A DNA stretch of 64,000 nt from the NCBI RefSeq assembly GCF_000226295.1, contig NC_016024.1, positions 665,501 to 729,500 of the forward strand, in the 5' to 3' direction. This document shows positions 1-11,363 of the stretch, in pieces. The notes beneath the pieces were generated by a model. That model had not been told where the DNA came from. It worked only from the letters and a program-made list of their open reading frames with translations, and ran no database searches. Source of the stretch: Chloracidobacterium thermophilum B. GTDB lineage: Bacteria; Acidobacteriota; Blastocatellia; Chloracidobacteriales; Chloracidobacteriaceae. Every line of letters starts with the position of its first letter. Within the stretch, counting starts at the first letter, position 1. The translations under genes and the position numbers were made by a program.

Positions 1-697
1 GAAAAGCTTTTCCATTAGGGCGCTCACCGAGCAGGGCACGGGCCATCTGCCAGGCCAGCCCGCAGGCGGCAAAGTCTTTTTCCGGGTAGGCGTCGCCGAC
101 CTGTTTCGGACACACGACGACGGCATCTGCCGGAACCTGGCTGCCCAGCGCCGTATGGTGGTCAATGCACACGCCGACGATGCCGTGTGCGCGTGCCATT
201 TCCCATTCGCGGTGGGCAGTAATGCCAATATCCACGGACACAAGCACCTGAATGCCATCAGCCGCCGCCTGCTCAATAATGCCGGGGTTGAGTCCGTAGC
301 CTTCCTGTTCCCGGTCGGGAACGTAATAGGAAACGAAATCATCGGTCTGGACGCCGAGTTGCTGCAGCACGCTGCGGAGGGTGACCAGCCCGGTCGTGCC
401 GTCGCAGTCATAGTCTCCCACAATGCGGATGCGCTCCCGGCGTTCCACGGCCCGCCCGATGATGTGCAGGGCTTCTGTGAGGTTGCGCATCGGGCGCGGG
501 TCGGGCACGTGGGTCAAATCCGGCGCGAGAAAGGCCGCTGCCTGTTCGGGAGTCGTCAGTCCACGGTTGATGAGACAGGTGGCGACGAGCGGATGAACGT
601 CCAGCGCCTGCGTCAGGCACTTCACGGCGTCAACCGGTGGGGTGGCTTGTTTCCAGAGGGCGCCGCTAAGGGAGCGGCGAGGCGCATGAACGGACAT
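1..697 (-). CDS. recJ: single-stranded-DNA exonuclease RecJ, N-terminal part (runs off window)
   Basis: The minus strand is open from an ATG at 697 to the window edge, giving about 232 N-terminal residues. The translation contains the DHH-superfamily metal-binding motifs GDYDCDGT (about residues 95-102), VSVDIGIT and IDHHTALG, in the order and spacing expected of RecJ, the 5'-3' single-strand exonuclease of recombination and mismatch repair. The classical motif is GDYDVDG; here a Cys replaces the Val. The N-terminal segment with a tryptophan (ALWKQA) also fits RecJ proteins. The gene diverges from metK across a 452-bp gap. The C-terminal DHHA1 and OB regions lie outside the window, so completeness cannot be judged. 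The family call is firm from the motifs. Confidence 0.9.
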   Translation of the reverse strand, partial: MSVHAPRRSLSGALWKQATPPVDAVKCLTQALDVHPLVATCLINRGLTTPEQAAAFLAPDLTHVPDPRPMRNLTEALHIIGRAVERRERIRIVGDYDCDGTTGLVTLRSVLQQLGVQTDDFVSYYVPDREQEGYGLNPGIIEQAAADGIQVLVSVDIGITAHREWEMARAHGIVGVCIDHHTALGSQVPADAVVVCPKQVGDAYPEKDFAACGLAWQMARALLGERPNGKAF

Positions 698-1149
698 GGG
701 GGACCAGTACCGGGATGGAATGGGGCACCGTTACGCGGAGACGCGGCGGCGCAAAGATGACAGGCGTAGCTTACCACGTGACGCGCGCCCGATATCAATA
801 TCGCCAGGACCAGTCGGCAGGTCAAAGGTGGACATTCGTTGGCACCTGGCTGGCTGCGTGTCTGCGCACGCGATTGCCGAACGGGCAAATACCGGCGGGA
901 GGCATGGCTGGGGGGCTTCTCCAGCCCGGTTTCCATTCAGTAAGGTGGAGGTGTCGTCAGGCGGGCGGCGGGTTGGCCGTTTTTGTTTCACATGTTACGC
1001 TTGCCGACTTTGGACAACACTCAGCCCGATTTTCAACGATGGTTTTTGGCTGCATGCATCTGGACGGTTGGCGATTGGCTTCGGGCATCGGCCTGGCGCT
1101 GGATGGTGTGGCGCGTATCCAAAACCGCGCATTTGTGGAGGGGTAGGCT
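698..1149. other. divergent intergenic region between recJ and metK
   Basis: This 452-bp gap lies between two divergent start codons and presumably holds both promoters. Open frames across it encode no recognisable protein and I reject them. A short inverted repeat occurs at about 908-928 (GGCTGG ... CCAGCC). A small GC hairpin-like stretch followed by five T lies near 964-985. I looked for a SAM riboswitch ahead of metK and could not recognise one. No clear -35/-10 pair stands out. Confidence 0.4.
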
Positions 1150-2298
<1,149 letters not shown>

Positions 2299-2368
2299 GT
2301 TGCCTGCCCGTGTGTGGTCTGCAAGTCGTTGGCGGCCGGGCCCGGCTCCGTGGGGTGTCCGGCTGTGA

Positions 2369-3700
<1,332 letters not shown>

Positions 3701-3725
3701 GCCGGCGTAAGCCGACGCCTGCCGG

Positions 3726-3776
3726 GGCCGCCGTCCCTTCTTCCGGTTCAGGAGGGGACGGCGGCCGTTTCTGTTG
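3726..3776 (+). terminator. Rho-independent terminator after ahcY
   Basis: A perfect 12-bp inverted repeat (GGCCGCCGTCCC at 3726-3737 and its complement at 3755-3766) is followed by GTTTCTGTT. It sits 25 bp after the ahcY stop and runs into the 3' end of the convergent membrane-protein gene, so it ends the metK-ahcY transcript. The T-tract is interrupted, which lowers certainty slightly. Confidence 0.75.
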
Positions 3777-4824
3777 GTGGTGATGTGACTCGCGGTGGCA
3801 CCGGGCGGTGGGTGGTGGGACGTGGCGCTACGCCGGTAGTGCTTTCGAGCCGCGCGCCGAGCAGTTCGAGGTCATAGCCTTCCCGGCGTACCCGCATGTC
3901 GAAATACAGCAGGCAGTAGGCAATGGTCGCCATGGGCAGGGTCAGCAGCTTGCCAAGCTGGTCGGCCACATTGAAGGCCAGGATGAACCACGTCGGCGTA
4001 CGGGTCAGGTCCTCGAAATCGCCATTGAGAATGACATAGATGAGAAACGGAATGCCGATAGCCGAGATGGCGGATGAGGCAATGGCTAAGTCAAAGAGCG
4101 TAATCTGGACAACCCGCCAGATGGTCCCCCGGGCCAGTTGCAGGGCGCGAACGATGCTGTCCCACGTCGCGCGGCCCTCAATCATGACCACGCTGGGGAT
4201 GAGCGCAACCTGCGCCACAGCGGCACAATACGCGACAAAGCCCAAGGCAATCAGGACAAACAGCAAGAGGGTGAAAAGTCCGCCGGCGAGAACGGACGGG
4301 AGATACCTAAACAGCAGGAGTACCACGGCCAGGGCTATCCAGACGACGAATATCCCAACGAAGAACAGGCCCGAGATCACCATTCCAAACAGGATATACC
4401 CGATAAGTTGCGTCAGAATGAGCGGCCACAGGCGGCCGCGGACCATGCGCCAGGTGCGCCAGAAGCCAATTGGCACGTCGAGCATGACGAAATCGGCCAC
4501 TGTCCGGGTCAGCCCGCCGGTAATGAGCATCAGCAGCAGTGGGCTGATCAGGTAGGTCAGGGAGTAACCAAGGGTCATTCCCAGGATCATGACAGGCAGT
4601 GTGGCGGCCGATTCCCGCAGCCCGGTGAAGGTGTAGGCGAGCAGGAGCGTTCCGGTGCAACTGGTCACGACCGGGATGGCCGCCAGCGCCAGCAGGGGTG
4701 CAAAGTTGTGCCGGTAGATGTGAACCGCACGGTCAATGAGATCGCCGGTGGAGAGAGGCTCAAGATCGGCGAGTTGGTGCAGGCTCGGCAGTTCGGACGA
4801 CCGACCGGGAGACGGCGTACCCAT
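3748..4824 (-). CDS. multi-pass membrane protein of unknown function
   Basis: This 358-residue protein has a cytoplasmic-looking N-terminus containing GDLIDRAVHIYRHNF, followed by about six to seven hydrophobic segments. The arrangement resembles proteins annotated as glycerophosphoryl-diester-phosphodiesterase membrane domain or general YciC-like membrane proteins, where an amphipathic IYR-x-NF motif precedes the first helix. The C-terminus is a Thr/Pro-rich tail. Its ATG shares one base with the TAA stop of the upstream ATPase gene (TAATG), so translation is probably coupled. Catalytic residues cannot be identified, so the function is unknown. The shared transcript with an anti-sigma-type ATPase may mean membrane signalling, but that is a guess. 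Confidence 0.75.
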   Translation of the reverse strand: MGTPSPGRSSELPSLHQLADLEPLSTGDLIDRAVHIYRHNFAPLLALAAIPVVTSCTGTLLLAYTFTGLRESAATLPVMILGMTLGYSLTYLISPLLLMLITGGLTRTVADFVMLDVPIGFWRTWRMVRGRLWPLILTQLIGYILFGMVISGLFFVGIFVVWIALAVVLLLFRYLPSVLAGGLFTLLLFVLIALGFVAYCAAVAQVALIPSVVMIEGRATWDSIVRALQLARGTIWRVVQITLFDLAIASSAISAIGIPFLIYVILNGDFEDLTRTPTWFILAFNVADQLGKLLTLPMATIAYCLLYFDMRVRREGYDLELLGARLESTTGVAPRPTTHRPVPPRVTSPPTETAAVPS

Positions 4825-5282
4825 TATCGTTCCGCCTTTTTCTTCATCCGCACCTGATTCCCACGGGCGTTGTACTCGACCTCATCCATGATGTGGTAGA
4901 TGAGCATGACGCCGCGCCCACAGGTACGCATCAGACAACTCGGATCGGTGGGGTCAGGCAGGGCATTGAGGTCGAAGCCGTCACCTTCGTCGGTAATGGT
5001 GAAGGTAACTTCGTCGTTCGCAAACTCGACGACCACGTGAACCTGCTTGGTCGGGTCCTCGTGGTTGCCATGCTTGATGGCGTTGGCAATGGCTTCGTCC
5101 AGCGCGAGGATGATGTTGGAGTTCGGTTCGGCAATGCCGCGGGCTTCGAGCAGGCTCATCAACTCATGCAACAGCTCGTGCATGCGCGGGATGACACTGG
5201 GAATGACGAACTCCAGGCGGTCAAGCTGCGGGGCCGGGGTGGCGGTCCGGTCGGCAGAGTGTCCTCCCATGGGGCCAGGCAA
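4824..5282 (-). CDS. anti-sigma-factor-type Ser/Thr kinase (HATPase_c_2, RsbW/SpoIIAB-like)
   Basis: The 152-residue product is one GHKL ATPase domain. It shows the N box DEAIANAIKHGN (residues 62-73), the G1 box DEGDGFD (98-104) and the G2 region CGRGVMLI (121-128). There is no histidine-kinase dimerisation domain. Proteins of this size and pattern phosphorylate anti-anti-sigma factors and hold sigma factors in partner-switching systems. No STAS-domain partner or sigma factor is nearby. The next gene, a membrane protein, starts on the last base of its stop codon. Start codon: ATG 5282, though a second in-frame ATG four codons later is also possible. Confidence 0.85.
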   Translation of the reverse strand: MPGPMGGHSADRTATPAPQLDRLEFVIPSVIPRMHELLHELMSLLEARGIAEPNSNIILALDEAIANAIKHGNHEDPTKQVHVVVEFANDEVTFTITDEGDGFDLNALPDPTDPSCLMRTCGRGVMLIYHIMDEVEYNARGNQVRMKKKAER

Positions 5283-5357
5283 GTCCTTCGGTCTGGAATC
5301 GAGGTGGCATGCTTGGACAGGCTAGCACAGCTTGCCGCACCGCGCCTATGCCAAGCA

Positions 5358-6152
5358 TCACACGGGCTGGGCCTGTTCGGCCAGGGCCGGCACCCGGCGC
5401 TCATTCCGGGTGTCTGTGGCGATGCGTCCGTCGCGGATGGTCAGAACCCGGTGGGCATGGGCGGCAATGTCGGGTTCGTGTGTCACCACGACAATGGTGT
5501 TGCCGCGTTCGTGCAGGACATCGAGCAGCGCCATGATTTCCCGGCTCGTGGCCGAGTCGAGGTTGCCGGTTGGCTCATCCGCCAGAATGATGGAGGGATT
5601 GTTGACCAGGGCCCGCGCAATGGCGACCCGTTGCCGTTGTCCGCCGGAGAGTTCATTGGGACGGTGGTGCATACGGTGCGCCAGGTCAACCTGTTCAAGC
5701 GCCCGCTTGGCGCGTTGCAGCCGTTCCGCCGCCGGCACGCCGCTGTAGATGAGTGGCAGTTCGACATTGTGCAGAGCCGTGGCGCGTGGCAGCAGGTTGA
5801 AGGTCTGGAAGACGAACCCGATTTCCTGATTGCGCACCCGGGCCAGTTCATCATCGTTCATGGCCGAAACGAGTTTGCCGTTGAGCCAGTACTCGCCCTT
5901 GGTCGGCGTGTCGAGGCAGCCGATGATGTTCATCAGGGTGGTTTTGCCTGACCCGGACGGCCCGATAATGGCAATGTACTCGTTACGCTGAATGGTAAAA
6001 CTCACTCCGTGCAGCGCGTGGATGATCTCATCGCCCATCCGGTAGGTTTTCCATACGTCTTTGGTTTCAATGAGTGGGGCTGACAATGGTGTGGACTGTG
6101 GGCGGAGGGCGGTGGCCGGTGCCGTTTCAACTGACAGAGTGGTGCTTTCCAT
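5358..6152 (-). CDS. ABC transporter ATP-binding protein (MacB/LolD type)
   Basis: The 264-residue ATPase has Walker [10 protein letters not shown], the Q-loop [11 protein letters not shown], signature LSGGQRQRV, Walker [13 protein letters not shown] and an H-loop VVVTHEPD. The [16 protein letters not shown] and DEPTGNLDS wording is typical of the MacB/LolD/FtsE subfamily that drives mechanotransmission rather than transport through the membrane. It lies 12 bp downstream of a MacA-like adaptor gene and clearly forms an operon with it. An FtsX-like permease would be expected next, but the following gene on this strand is an anti-sigma-type ATPase, so the permease must be encoded elsewhere. Confidence 0.92.
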   Translation of the reverse strand: MESTTLSVETAPATALRPQSTPLSAPLIETKDVWKTYRMGDEIIHALHGVSFTIQRNEYIAIIGPSGSGKTTLMNIIGCLDTPTKGEYWLNGKLVSAMNDDELARVRNQEIGFVFQTFNLLPRATALHNVELPLIYSGVPAAERLQRAKRALEQVDLAHRMHHRPNELSGGQRQRVAIARALVNNPSIILADEPTGNLDSATSREIMALLDVLHERGNTIVVVTHEPDIAAHAHRVLTIRDGRIATDTRNERRVPALAEQAQPV

Positions 6153-6164
6153 GGGATTTCCGCT

Positions 6165-7634
6165 TTATCCTTTGCCTTGGTTGGTCGTTTCCGCCTTGGC
6201 GTCGCGGGTGATAGCTGTTCCCGGACGGAGCGTGCGAAGCAGGCGGTAGGGGCCGGTCACGACCAACTGCCCTTCTGACAGGCCTTCGACAACTTCGATG
6301 TCCGTCTCACCCAGAATCCCCGTCCTGACGGGCACAAACTTGGCCTTGCCACCTTCCTCGACAAATACACCGGAGACCTCGTTGCGCCTGGCCGGCTTTC
6401 TGTCGCCTTCACTGCCGGCAGGGGAAGGCGTTGAAGCCGGGGGCGTCTGAGACATCTCGGACAGGTCGCGGCTGACCAGGGCTTGCAGCGGAATGACGAG
6501 AACGTTGTGTCGGGTGTCCGTGGTGATGACGGCCGTGGCCGACATGCCGGGACGGAGCCGCGCCCGGTCTTTTTCAGACGGTTCAAGGCGGATTTTGACC
6601 TTGAAGTTCTTGGCCTCTTGGGAAGTCGTGTTGGCCGCAATCGTCTGCCCAGAGCGGGTCACGGCGCTTTGCCCGACTTCGGCCACCCGGCCGGGAATCT
6701 CGGTGTCGCCCAAAGAGTCCACCTTGACCTTGGCTGGCTGTCCAATCCGAACGTTGGCAATGTCGGTTTCGTCCACCTGGACTTCGACGTTGATTTCCGA
6801 CATGTCGGCAATCGTCATCAGGGGCGTGGTATTGAAGTTGGCAACGGCAAATTCGCCAACCCGCACAGGCAGGCTCGACACCACGCCATCAATGGGCGAT
6901 TTGCGAACGGTCTGGTCGAGGAAATACTGCGCGTTTGTCAACTGCGCCTGGGCAGCTTTGACGCGCTGCCAGGCCGACTTGCTGGATTCTTCAGCCCGCT
7001 GAACGGCAATTTCGGCGTCCTTGACAACCTGCCGGAGGCGTTCGATCTGAACGAGCTGGGCGTCGTAGGCGGCCTTGGCGACCTCGTAGTTGGCCTGCGC
7101 CGTGTCAAACTCGGCGCGTGACACCACGCCTGCCTCAAGCAACTCGGTGGTGCGCTGCAACTGAACCTTCTGCAAGTCGAGCTGGGCTTTGAGCCGGTTG
7201 AGATCAGTTTCGGCCGCAATGAGCTGTGCCTTGTTCTGGGTGACGAGATTGCGGGCGCTCAGAACCTGGGTCTCAGTGGCGCGGGCATCCTGCTCGGCTG
7301 CGCGATAGTTGGCCTCGGCGCTCTGCTGCGAGGTCAACTGCTGGGTGGGGTCCACCTTGACCAAGGGTTGCCCTTTGCGAACCAGATCGCCCTCTTTGAC
7401 AAAAATATCCGTCACGCGCCCCGGAACTTCGGCCGTGAGGTTGTACAGCGCCACCGGACGCACCTCGCCGGAAGCCGAGACTTTGGCCTCAAGCAGCTCG
7501 CGCCGTTTGACCGGCTCAATCTGGACGCTCAGCGCATCGGTCCGCCGCGTCAGGAGGCTGGCCGCGACGATTCCGGCGATGAGCAGGGTCACGCCGCCAA
7601 CGATGAAAAGTTTTTTGGTTCGACTCAGTGCCAT
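6165..7634 (-). CDS. periplasmic adaptor (membrane fusion) protein, MacA/HlyD family
   Basis: The product (489 residues from ATG 7634) has one N-terminal membrane anchor (KLFIVGGVTLLIAGIVAASL). A first lipoyl/barrel segment (VSASGEVRPVALYNLTAEVPG) follows, then a long alpha-hairpin of about 170 residues with heptad-like AQ/LQ repeats. The second lipoyl half is SPIDGVVSSLPVRVGEFA, followed by beta-barrel and membrane-proximal domains (VVTGPYRLLRTL). This is the layout of adaptors in MacAB-type tripartite exporters. ATG 7634 is preferred over an upstream ATG at 7685 because it follows GAGG about 11 nt upstream and gives a normal Lys/Arg-flanked anchor. The MacB-type ATPase gene follows directly. 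Confidence 0.9.
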   Translation of the reverse strand: MALSRTKKLFIVGGVTLLIAGIVAASLLTRRTDALSVQIEPVKRRELLEAKVSASGEVRPVALYNLTAEVPGRVTDIFVKEGDLVRKGQPLVKVDPTQQLTSQQSAEANYRAAEQDARATETQVLSARNLVTQNKAQLIAAETDLNRLKAQLDLQKVQLQRTTELLEAGVVSRAEFDTAQANYEVAKAAYDAQLVQIERLRQVVKDAEIAVQRAEESSKSAWQRVKAAQAQLTNAQYFLDQTVRKSPIDGVVSSLPVRVGEFAVANFNTTPLMTIADMSEINVEVQVDETDIANVRIGQPAKVKVDSLGDTEIPGRVAEVGQSAVTRSGQTIAANTTSQEAKNFKVKIRLEPSEKDRARLRPGMSATAVITTDTRHNVLVIPLQALVSRDLSEMSQTPPASTPSPAGSEGDRKPARRNEVSGVFVEEGGKAKFVPVRTGILGETDIEVVEGLSEGQLVVTGPYRLLRTLRPGTAITRDAKAETTNQGKG

Positions 7635-7900
7635 AAATGTGGGAGCCTCAGACCCCTGCCAGGTTGGAAGATATTGGCTATGCACCGGGCTGGAATGTAA
7701 CGCGGATGTTTACGCCGCAGGGGTACGGAGAGTTTCATGAAAAAAATGCACCGTCGGGCAGAGGTGGGGCAGAAGTCAGGTCGAAATGCTGCGCCGGGGC
7801 AGTTTTTTTAAACCGCCTTGGGCATGATAATCCGTCGGACAGACAGGCTGTGTGTGGCGGCATACTTTGATGCCGGTGACTTCATTCCGGGCAGGCGCAC

Positions 7901-9262
7901 ATGACAGTTCTTTACACAGCCCAGTGGGTGCTTCCGGTGGCCACACCACCAGTTCAGGATGGGGCCGTTGCCGTCGCCGATGGGCGCATCGTGGCCGTGG
8001 GGCCCGAAGCCGAAGTGCGTGCCCGCCTGGCGCGCCTGGGGACGCTCGAAACCGTGGCCCTGGGGCGCGCGGCCCTGTGCCCCGGTTTTGTCAATGTCCA
8101 CAGCCACCTGGAGTTGACGGCGCTCCGCGGCCGCCTGGAAGACCTGTCGTTTTTCGACTGGATTCGGACCCTGACCCGTCTGCGCGGTGAGCAGATGGCG
8201 GTTGCAGATTTGGAAGTCTCGGCGCAGTGGGGCGTTGTCGAAGCGGCCCGGGCCGGCATCACGACCCTGGCCGATACGGAAACTTCCGGCGCGGGTTTTC
8301 GCGCCCTGTGCCAGGGCGGACTGCGCGGCATCGCCTATCAGGAAGTCTTCGGCCCTGACCCGATGCAGGCCAAAAAAAGTCTCACCGGCCTCAAGCGGCG
8401 GCTGGAAGCCCTGCGCCCGGCGGAAACTAACCTGGTGCGGCTCGGCATCTCTCCCCACGCCGTTTATTCCGTGTCGTCCCTGCTGTTCCGGCTCGTCATC
8501 GAATACGCCGAACGGCAGGCGCTTCCGGTGGCGATTCACTGTGCCGAATCCCAGGCCGAGGATGATTTTCTGCGGAGCGGACAGGGACCCTTCGCGCAGT
8601 TTCTGCGGGAGCGCGGCATTGCCTGGACGCCGCCCCGGGTGTCAACCATCCGGTATCTCAGCGACCTGAATGTGCTGCGGGTCAAGCCACTGCTCATTCA
8701 CGCCGTACGCGCCACGGAAGAGGACATCGGCCTGCTGACCTTCCACGGCGCCAGCGTGGCTCACTGCCCAAAATCCAATGCCAAGTTCGGGCACGGCATC
8801 GCTCCGGTCAGCCGGATGCGCCAGCGGGGCGTGCGCGTCGGGTTGGGCACGGACAGCGTGGCCTCCAACAATGTCTGCGACCTGCTCGATGAAGGGCGGT
8901 TCGCCCAGCTTCTCAGCCGCGCCACCCAGGGCGACGGTCAACTGCTGCCGGCGGCCGCCCTGCTCCAGTGGATGACGCTGGATGGCGCGTGCGCCCTTGG
9001 GCTGGATGACCGCATCGGCACGCTCGAAGTCGGCAAGGAGGCCGACCTTGTGGGGATTTCCCTCGCCAGCCCCCATCTCGAACCGGTGTATGACCCGGTG
9101 GCGGCGCTTGTGACGGCGGCCACCGGACGGGATGTGGTGCTGACGGTCGTCCGGGGGCGGGTGATTTACGACGGTCAGCGGGTGCTGACCCTGGACGAAG
9201 AACCGCTCCGCGAGCGCCTACGGGAGCTTGCCCGGCGGCTGGGTACGGTTCACGGAACGTGA
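7901..9262 (+). CDS. amidohydrolase, probably aminofutalosine deaminase (MqnX-like)
   Basis: This is a 453-residue metal-dependent amidohydrolase of the chlorohydrolase/TRZ-ATZ branch. It shows the HxH metal motif VHSHLEL, a second His in IHCAESQ, a third in IHAVRAT with SVAHCPKSN, and the metal Asp in GTDSVASNN. Close families are aminodeoxyfutalosine deaminase, S-adenosylhomocysteine deaminase and guanine deaminase. Because mqnE, whose product makes aminofutalosine, lies at 17445-18554, and no other deaminase is seen, I favour the step that converts aminofutalosine to futalosine in menaquinone synthesis. This is inference; SAH deaminase remains possible given metK/ahcY upstream. Start: ATG 7901, with only a weak ribosome-binding site. 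Confidence 0.6.
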   Translation: MTVLYTAQWVLPVATPPVQDGAVAVADGRIVAVGPEAEVRARLARLGTLETVALGRAALCPGFVNVHSHLELTALRGRLEDLSFFDWIRTLTRLRGEQMAVADLEVSAQWGVVEAARAGITTLADTETSGAGFRALCQGGLRGIAYQEVFGPDPMQAKKSLTGLKRRLEALRPAETNLVRLGISPHAVYSVSSLLFRLVIEYAERQALPVAIHCAESQAEDDFLRSGQGPFAQFLRERGIAWTPPRVSTIRYLSDLNVLRVKPLLIHAVRATEEDIGLLTFHGASVAHCPKSNAKFGHGIAPVSRMRQRGVRVGLGTDSVASNNVCDLLDEGRFAQLLSRATQGDGQLLPAAALLQWMTLDGACALGLDDRIGTLEVGKEADLVGISLASPHLEPVYDPVAALVTAATGRDVVLTVVRGRVIYDGQRVLTLDEEPLRERLRELARRLGTVHGT

Positions 9263-9399
9263 GGGGCGTTACCGGAAGAGGTCAGTCCGGTGCTGCTGGG
9301 CCGGTGATGTCCGGGAACACCGGGTTTTGGTATAGTGCGCCCTTTTACAACACCACAGTTCGGCTGCCAGCCTGCGGAGACACGAAAGGATACCGGCCG

Positions 9400-10281
9400 A
9401 TGAACAGCATGACCGGCTTTGGCCGCGCCAGCCTTACCACCGATGAGTTCTCCCTGACGGTCGAGCTGCGGACGGTCAACAACCGGTTTCTCGATATTCA
9501 GGTGCGGTTGCCCTCCGAGTTGGCGGCGGCTGAAGTGCCGTTGCGCAAGCTTATCCAGGCGCGGTTGCAACGGGGGCGGGTTGAAGTCACAGTGAGTCTG
9601 GTTCAGCAGCGCCCGGTGACGTTTCAAGTCAACCTGCCGCTCGTGCAGGGCTATGTGGCGGCGCTCCGGCAGGCGCAGGCGGCAACCGGCGTGTCCGGGG
9701 ACTTTGACCTCAGTCTGATTGCACGGCTGCCCGGTGCGATCCAGCCGGTCACGGAGACCGATGCCGCCTTTGCCGCGCGCCTTGCGGAAGGGTTGCTGAC
9801 CGCAGCCGGACAGGCCCTCGACGCCCTGACAGCGATGCGCCGGACGGAAGGCGCGGCCCTGGCGCAGGAGATTGCCGCCCGACTGGAACAGATTGCCGCG
9901 CGCATTCCCGAAATCGAAGCGGCGGCGGCGCTGGTGTTCGAGAACCAGCGCGCCCGGCTGGAGCGCCGGATGCAGGCCCTGCTCCGTGACCTCGGCAGCC
10001 TGGATGAGGCGCGCCTGGCGCAGGAAGCCGCCTATGCCGCAGAACGCTGTGACATTACAGAAGAAGTCGCCCGTTTGCAGAGCCACGTGGCGCAGATGCG
10101 TGACCTGCTCATCAGTGAAGCGCCCGGAGTTGGCAAGGCAATGGATTTTCTCTTACAGGAAATGAACCGCGAAGTGAATACGATGCTGTCCAAAACCAGT
10201 GACACCACGGTTCACGACGTGGCGCTTTTTATCAAGACCGAAGTCGAGAAAATCAAGGAGCAAGCCCAGAATGTCGAGTGA
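9400..10281 (+). CDS. yicC: YicC family endoribonuclease
   Basis: The product of about 293 residues begins MNSMTGFGRA, the hallmark start of YicC proteins, followed by VELRTVNNRFLDI. It ends with DITEEVARLQSHV and the conserved VGKAMDFLLQEMNREVNTMLSKT and FIKTEVEKIKEQAQNVE block. YicC proteins are hexameric RNA-binding endoribonucleases. ATG 9400 is chosen over the longer frame because of this conserved start and a GAAAGGA ribosome-binding site about 10 nt upstream. The gene overlaps gmk by 11 bp, and yicC-gmk-rpoZ is a conserved order in many bacteria, so the three are almost certainly one operon. Confidence 0.95.
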   Translation: MNSMTGFGRASLTTDEFSLTVELRTVNNRFLDIQVRLPSELAAAEVPLRKLIQARLQRGRVEVTVSLVQQRPVTFQVNLPLVQGYVAALRQAQAATGVSGDFDLSLIARLPGAIQPVTETDAAFAARLAEGLLTAAGQALDALTAMRRTEGAALAQEIAARLEQIAARIPEIEAAAALVFENQRARLERRMQALLRDLGSLDEARLAQEAAYAAERCDITEEVARLQSHVAQMRDLLISEAPGVGKAMDFLLQEMNREVNTMLSKTSDTTVHDVALFIKTEVEKIKEQAQNVE

Positions 10282-10945
10282 CCAGCCGCATCCTCTTCGC
10301 CGCGGCATGCTGGTGGTGGTTTCCTCGCCGTCAGGGGGAGGGAAATCCACGCTCCTGAGTCGTCTGCTGAAGTCAGTGGACAATCTCTACTATTCGGTTT
10401 CCTACACCACACGCCCGCCACGTCCCGGCGAACGGCACGGCGAGCACTACTACTTTGTCTCGCCGGACGACTTCGAGCGCATGCGCGAGCACGGGGAGTT
10501 CCTGGAATCAGCGCTGGTGCACGGTCACTTTTACGGTACGCACCGGAAGTTCGTCGAAACGCGCCTGGAACAGGGCCACGATCTCATTCTCGACATTGAT
10601 GTGCAGGGCGCGGAAAGCGTGGCCAACATCATGCCGGAAGCGACCCGGATTTTCATCATGCCACCCAGTTATGAGGTGCTGCGCCAGCGGCTCTGCGCCC
10701 GTGGGAGTGACCACCCACAGACGATTGCCCGGCGGCTGCGCAATGCCACGCAGGAAGTACGGCGTTTTCGGGAGTTTCACTATGTTATCGTCAATGATGA
10801 CCTGGAACGCGCGCTCCACTCGCTCATCTGCATCATTACGGCGGAGCGTGAGCGCTGGCGCCTGTCAGAAAAATGGCTCGAAGCCATTGTGGACACGTTT
10901 GATGCTGAATCTTTGCCACTGGAAGGAGAGACACCCAAGTTATGA
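10271..10945 (+). CDS. gmk: guanylate kinase
   Basis: The enzyme phosphorylates GMP to GDP with ATP. The 224-residue product has the P-loop VSSPSGGGKST (residues 17-27), the GMP-binding YSVSYTTRPPRPGE and HYYFVS segments, GEFLESALVHGHFYGT, and LDIDVQGA, followed by the family's RARGSD-like lid (CARGSDHPQTIARRL). ATG 10271 lies inside the end of yicC (11-bp overlap), and the 3' end overlaps rpoZ by 4 bp (ATGA), so the three genes are translationally coupled. Supplying GDP/GTP next to the RNA polymerase omega gene fits the known ppGpp/GMP link of this cluster. Confidence 0.96.
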   Translation: MSSDQPHPLRRGMLVVVSSPSGGGKSTLLSRLLKSVDNLYYSVSYTTRPPRPGERHGEHYYFVSPDDFERMREHGEFLESALVHGHFYGTHRKFVETRLEQGHDLILDIDVQGAESVANIMPEATRIFIMPPSYEVLRQRLCARGSDHPQTIARRLRNATQEVRRFREFHYVIVNDDLERALHSLICIITAERERWRLSEKWLEAIVDTFDAESLPLEGETPKL

Positions 10946-11208
10946 CGACGCCGACAACGACCAGTGAAAAGGAAACCAAGGAAGGCCGCATCTACCGCTT
11001 TCCCGACAGCAAGTACCGCCTGATTCTGGTGGCGGCGGCACGCAGCAAGCAGCTTCAAAAGGGACATGAGCCGCGGCTGCGCTCCACCAGCCACAAGCCA
11101 ACTCGCATTGCGCTGGAAGAAGTCAGCCGGGGTTTGGTGCCCTTTGAGGTCCTTCCGCCGCGCGAGTCCAAAATTCCTCACCATGAGGATGGCATTATCA
11201 GCGTCTGA
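10942..11208 (+). CDS. rpoZ: DNA-directed RNA polymerase omega subunit
   Basis: The 88-residue product contains YRLILVAAARSKQL and the THKPTRIALEEV-type core (here SHKPTRIALEEVSRG), which are the conserved omega motifs that clasp the beta-prime subunit. An unstructured Thr/Glu-rich N-terminus of about 14 residues precedes the core. The ATG is embedded in the gmk stop (ATGA overlap). The position as third gene after yicC and gmk is conserved in many genomes and strengthens the call. Confidence 0.92.
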   Translation: MTTPTTTSEKETKEGRIYRFPDSKYRLILVAAARSKQLQKGHEPRLRSTSHKPTRIALEEVSRGLVPFEVLPPRESKIPHHEDGIISV

Positions 11209-11363
11209 AGCCGATGACCTGTCTTACGCCGTGGCCGCAACTGGTGACAGAAGACCGGGTGGCGGTTCCGGCGTACTCCCCCCAAGCCGATGTCGGTACA
11301 TCTACCCCCGGATGACGACCGGAACTTTTCCGTGGTGGAGCGTCCTTACTTCGCCGAACTTCT

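Noticed and set aside
698-1149. SAM riboswitch or small gene before metK
   Set aside because: No recognisable aptamer core, and the open frames have no coding character or family.
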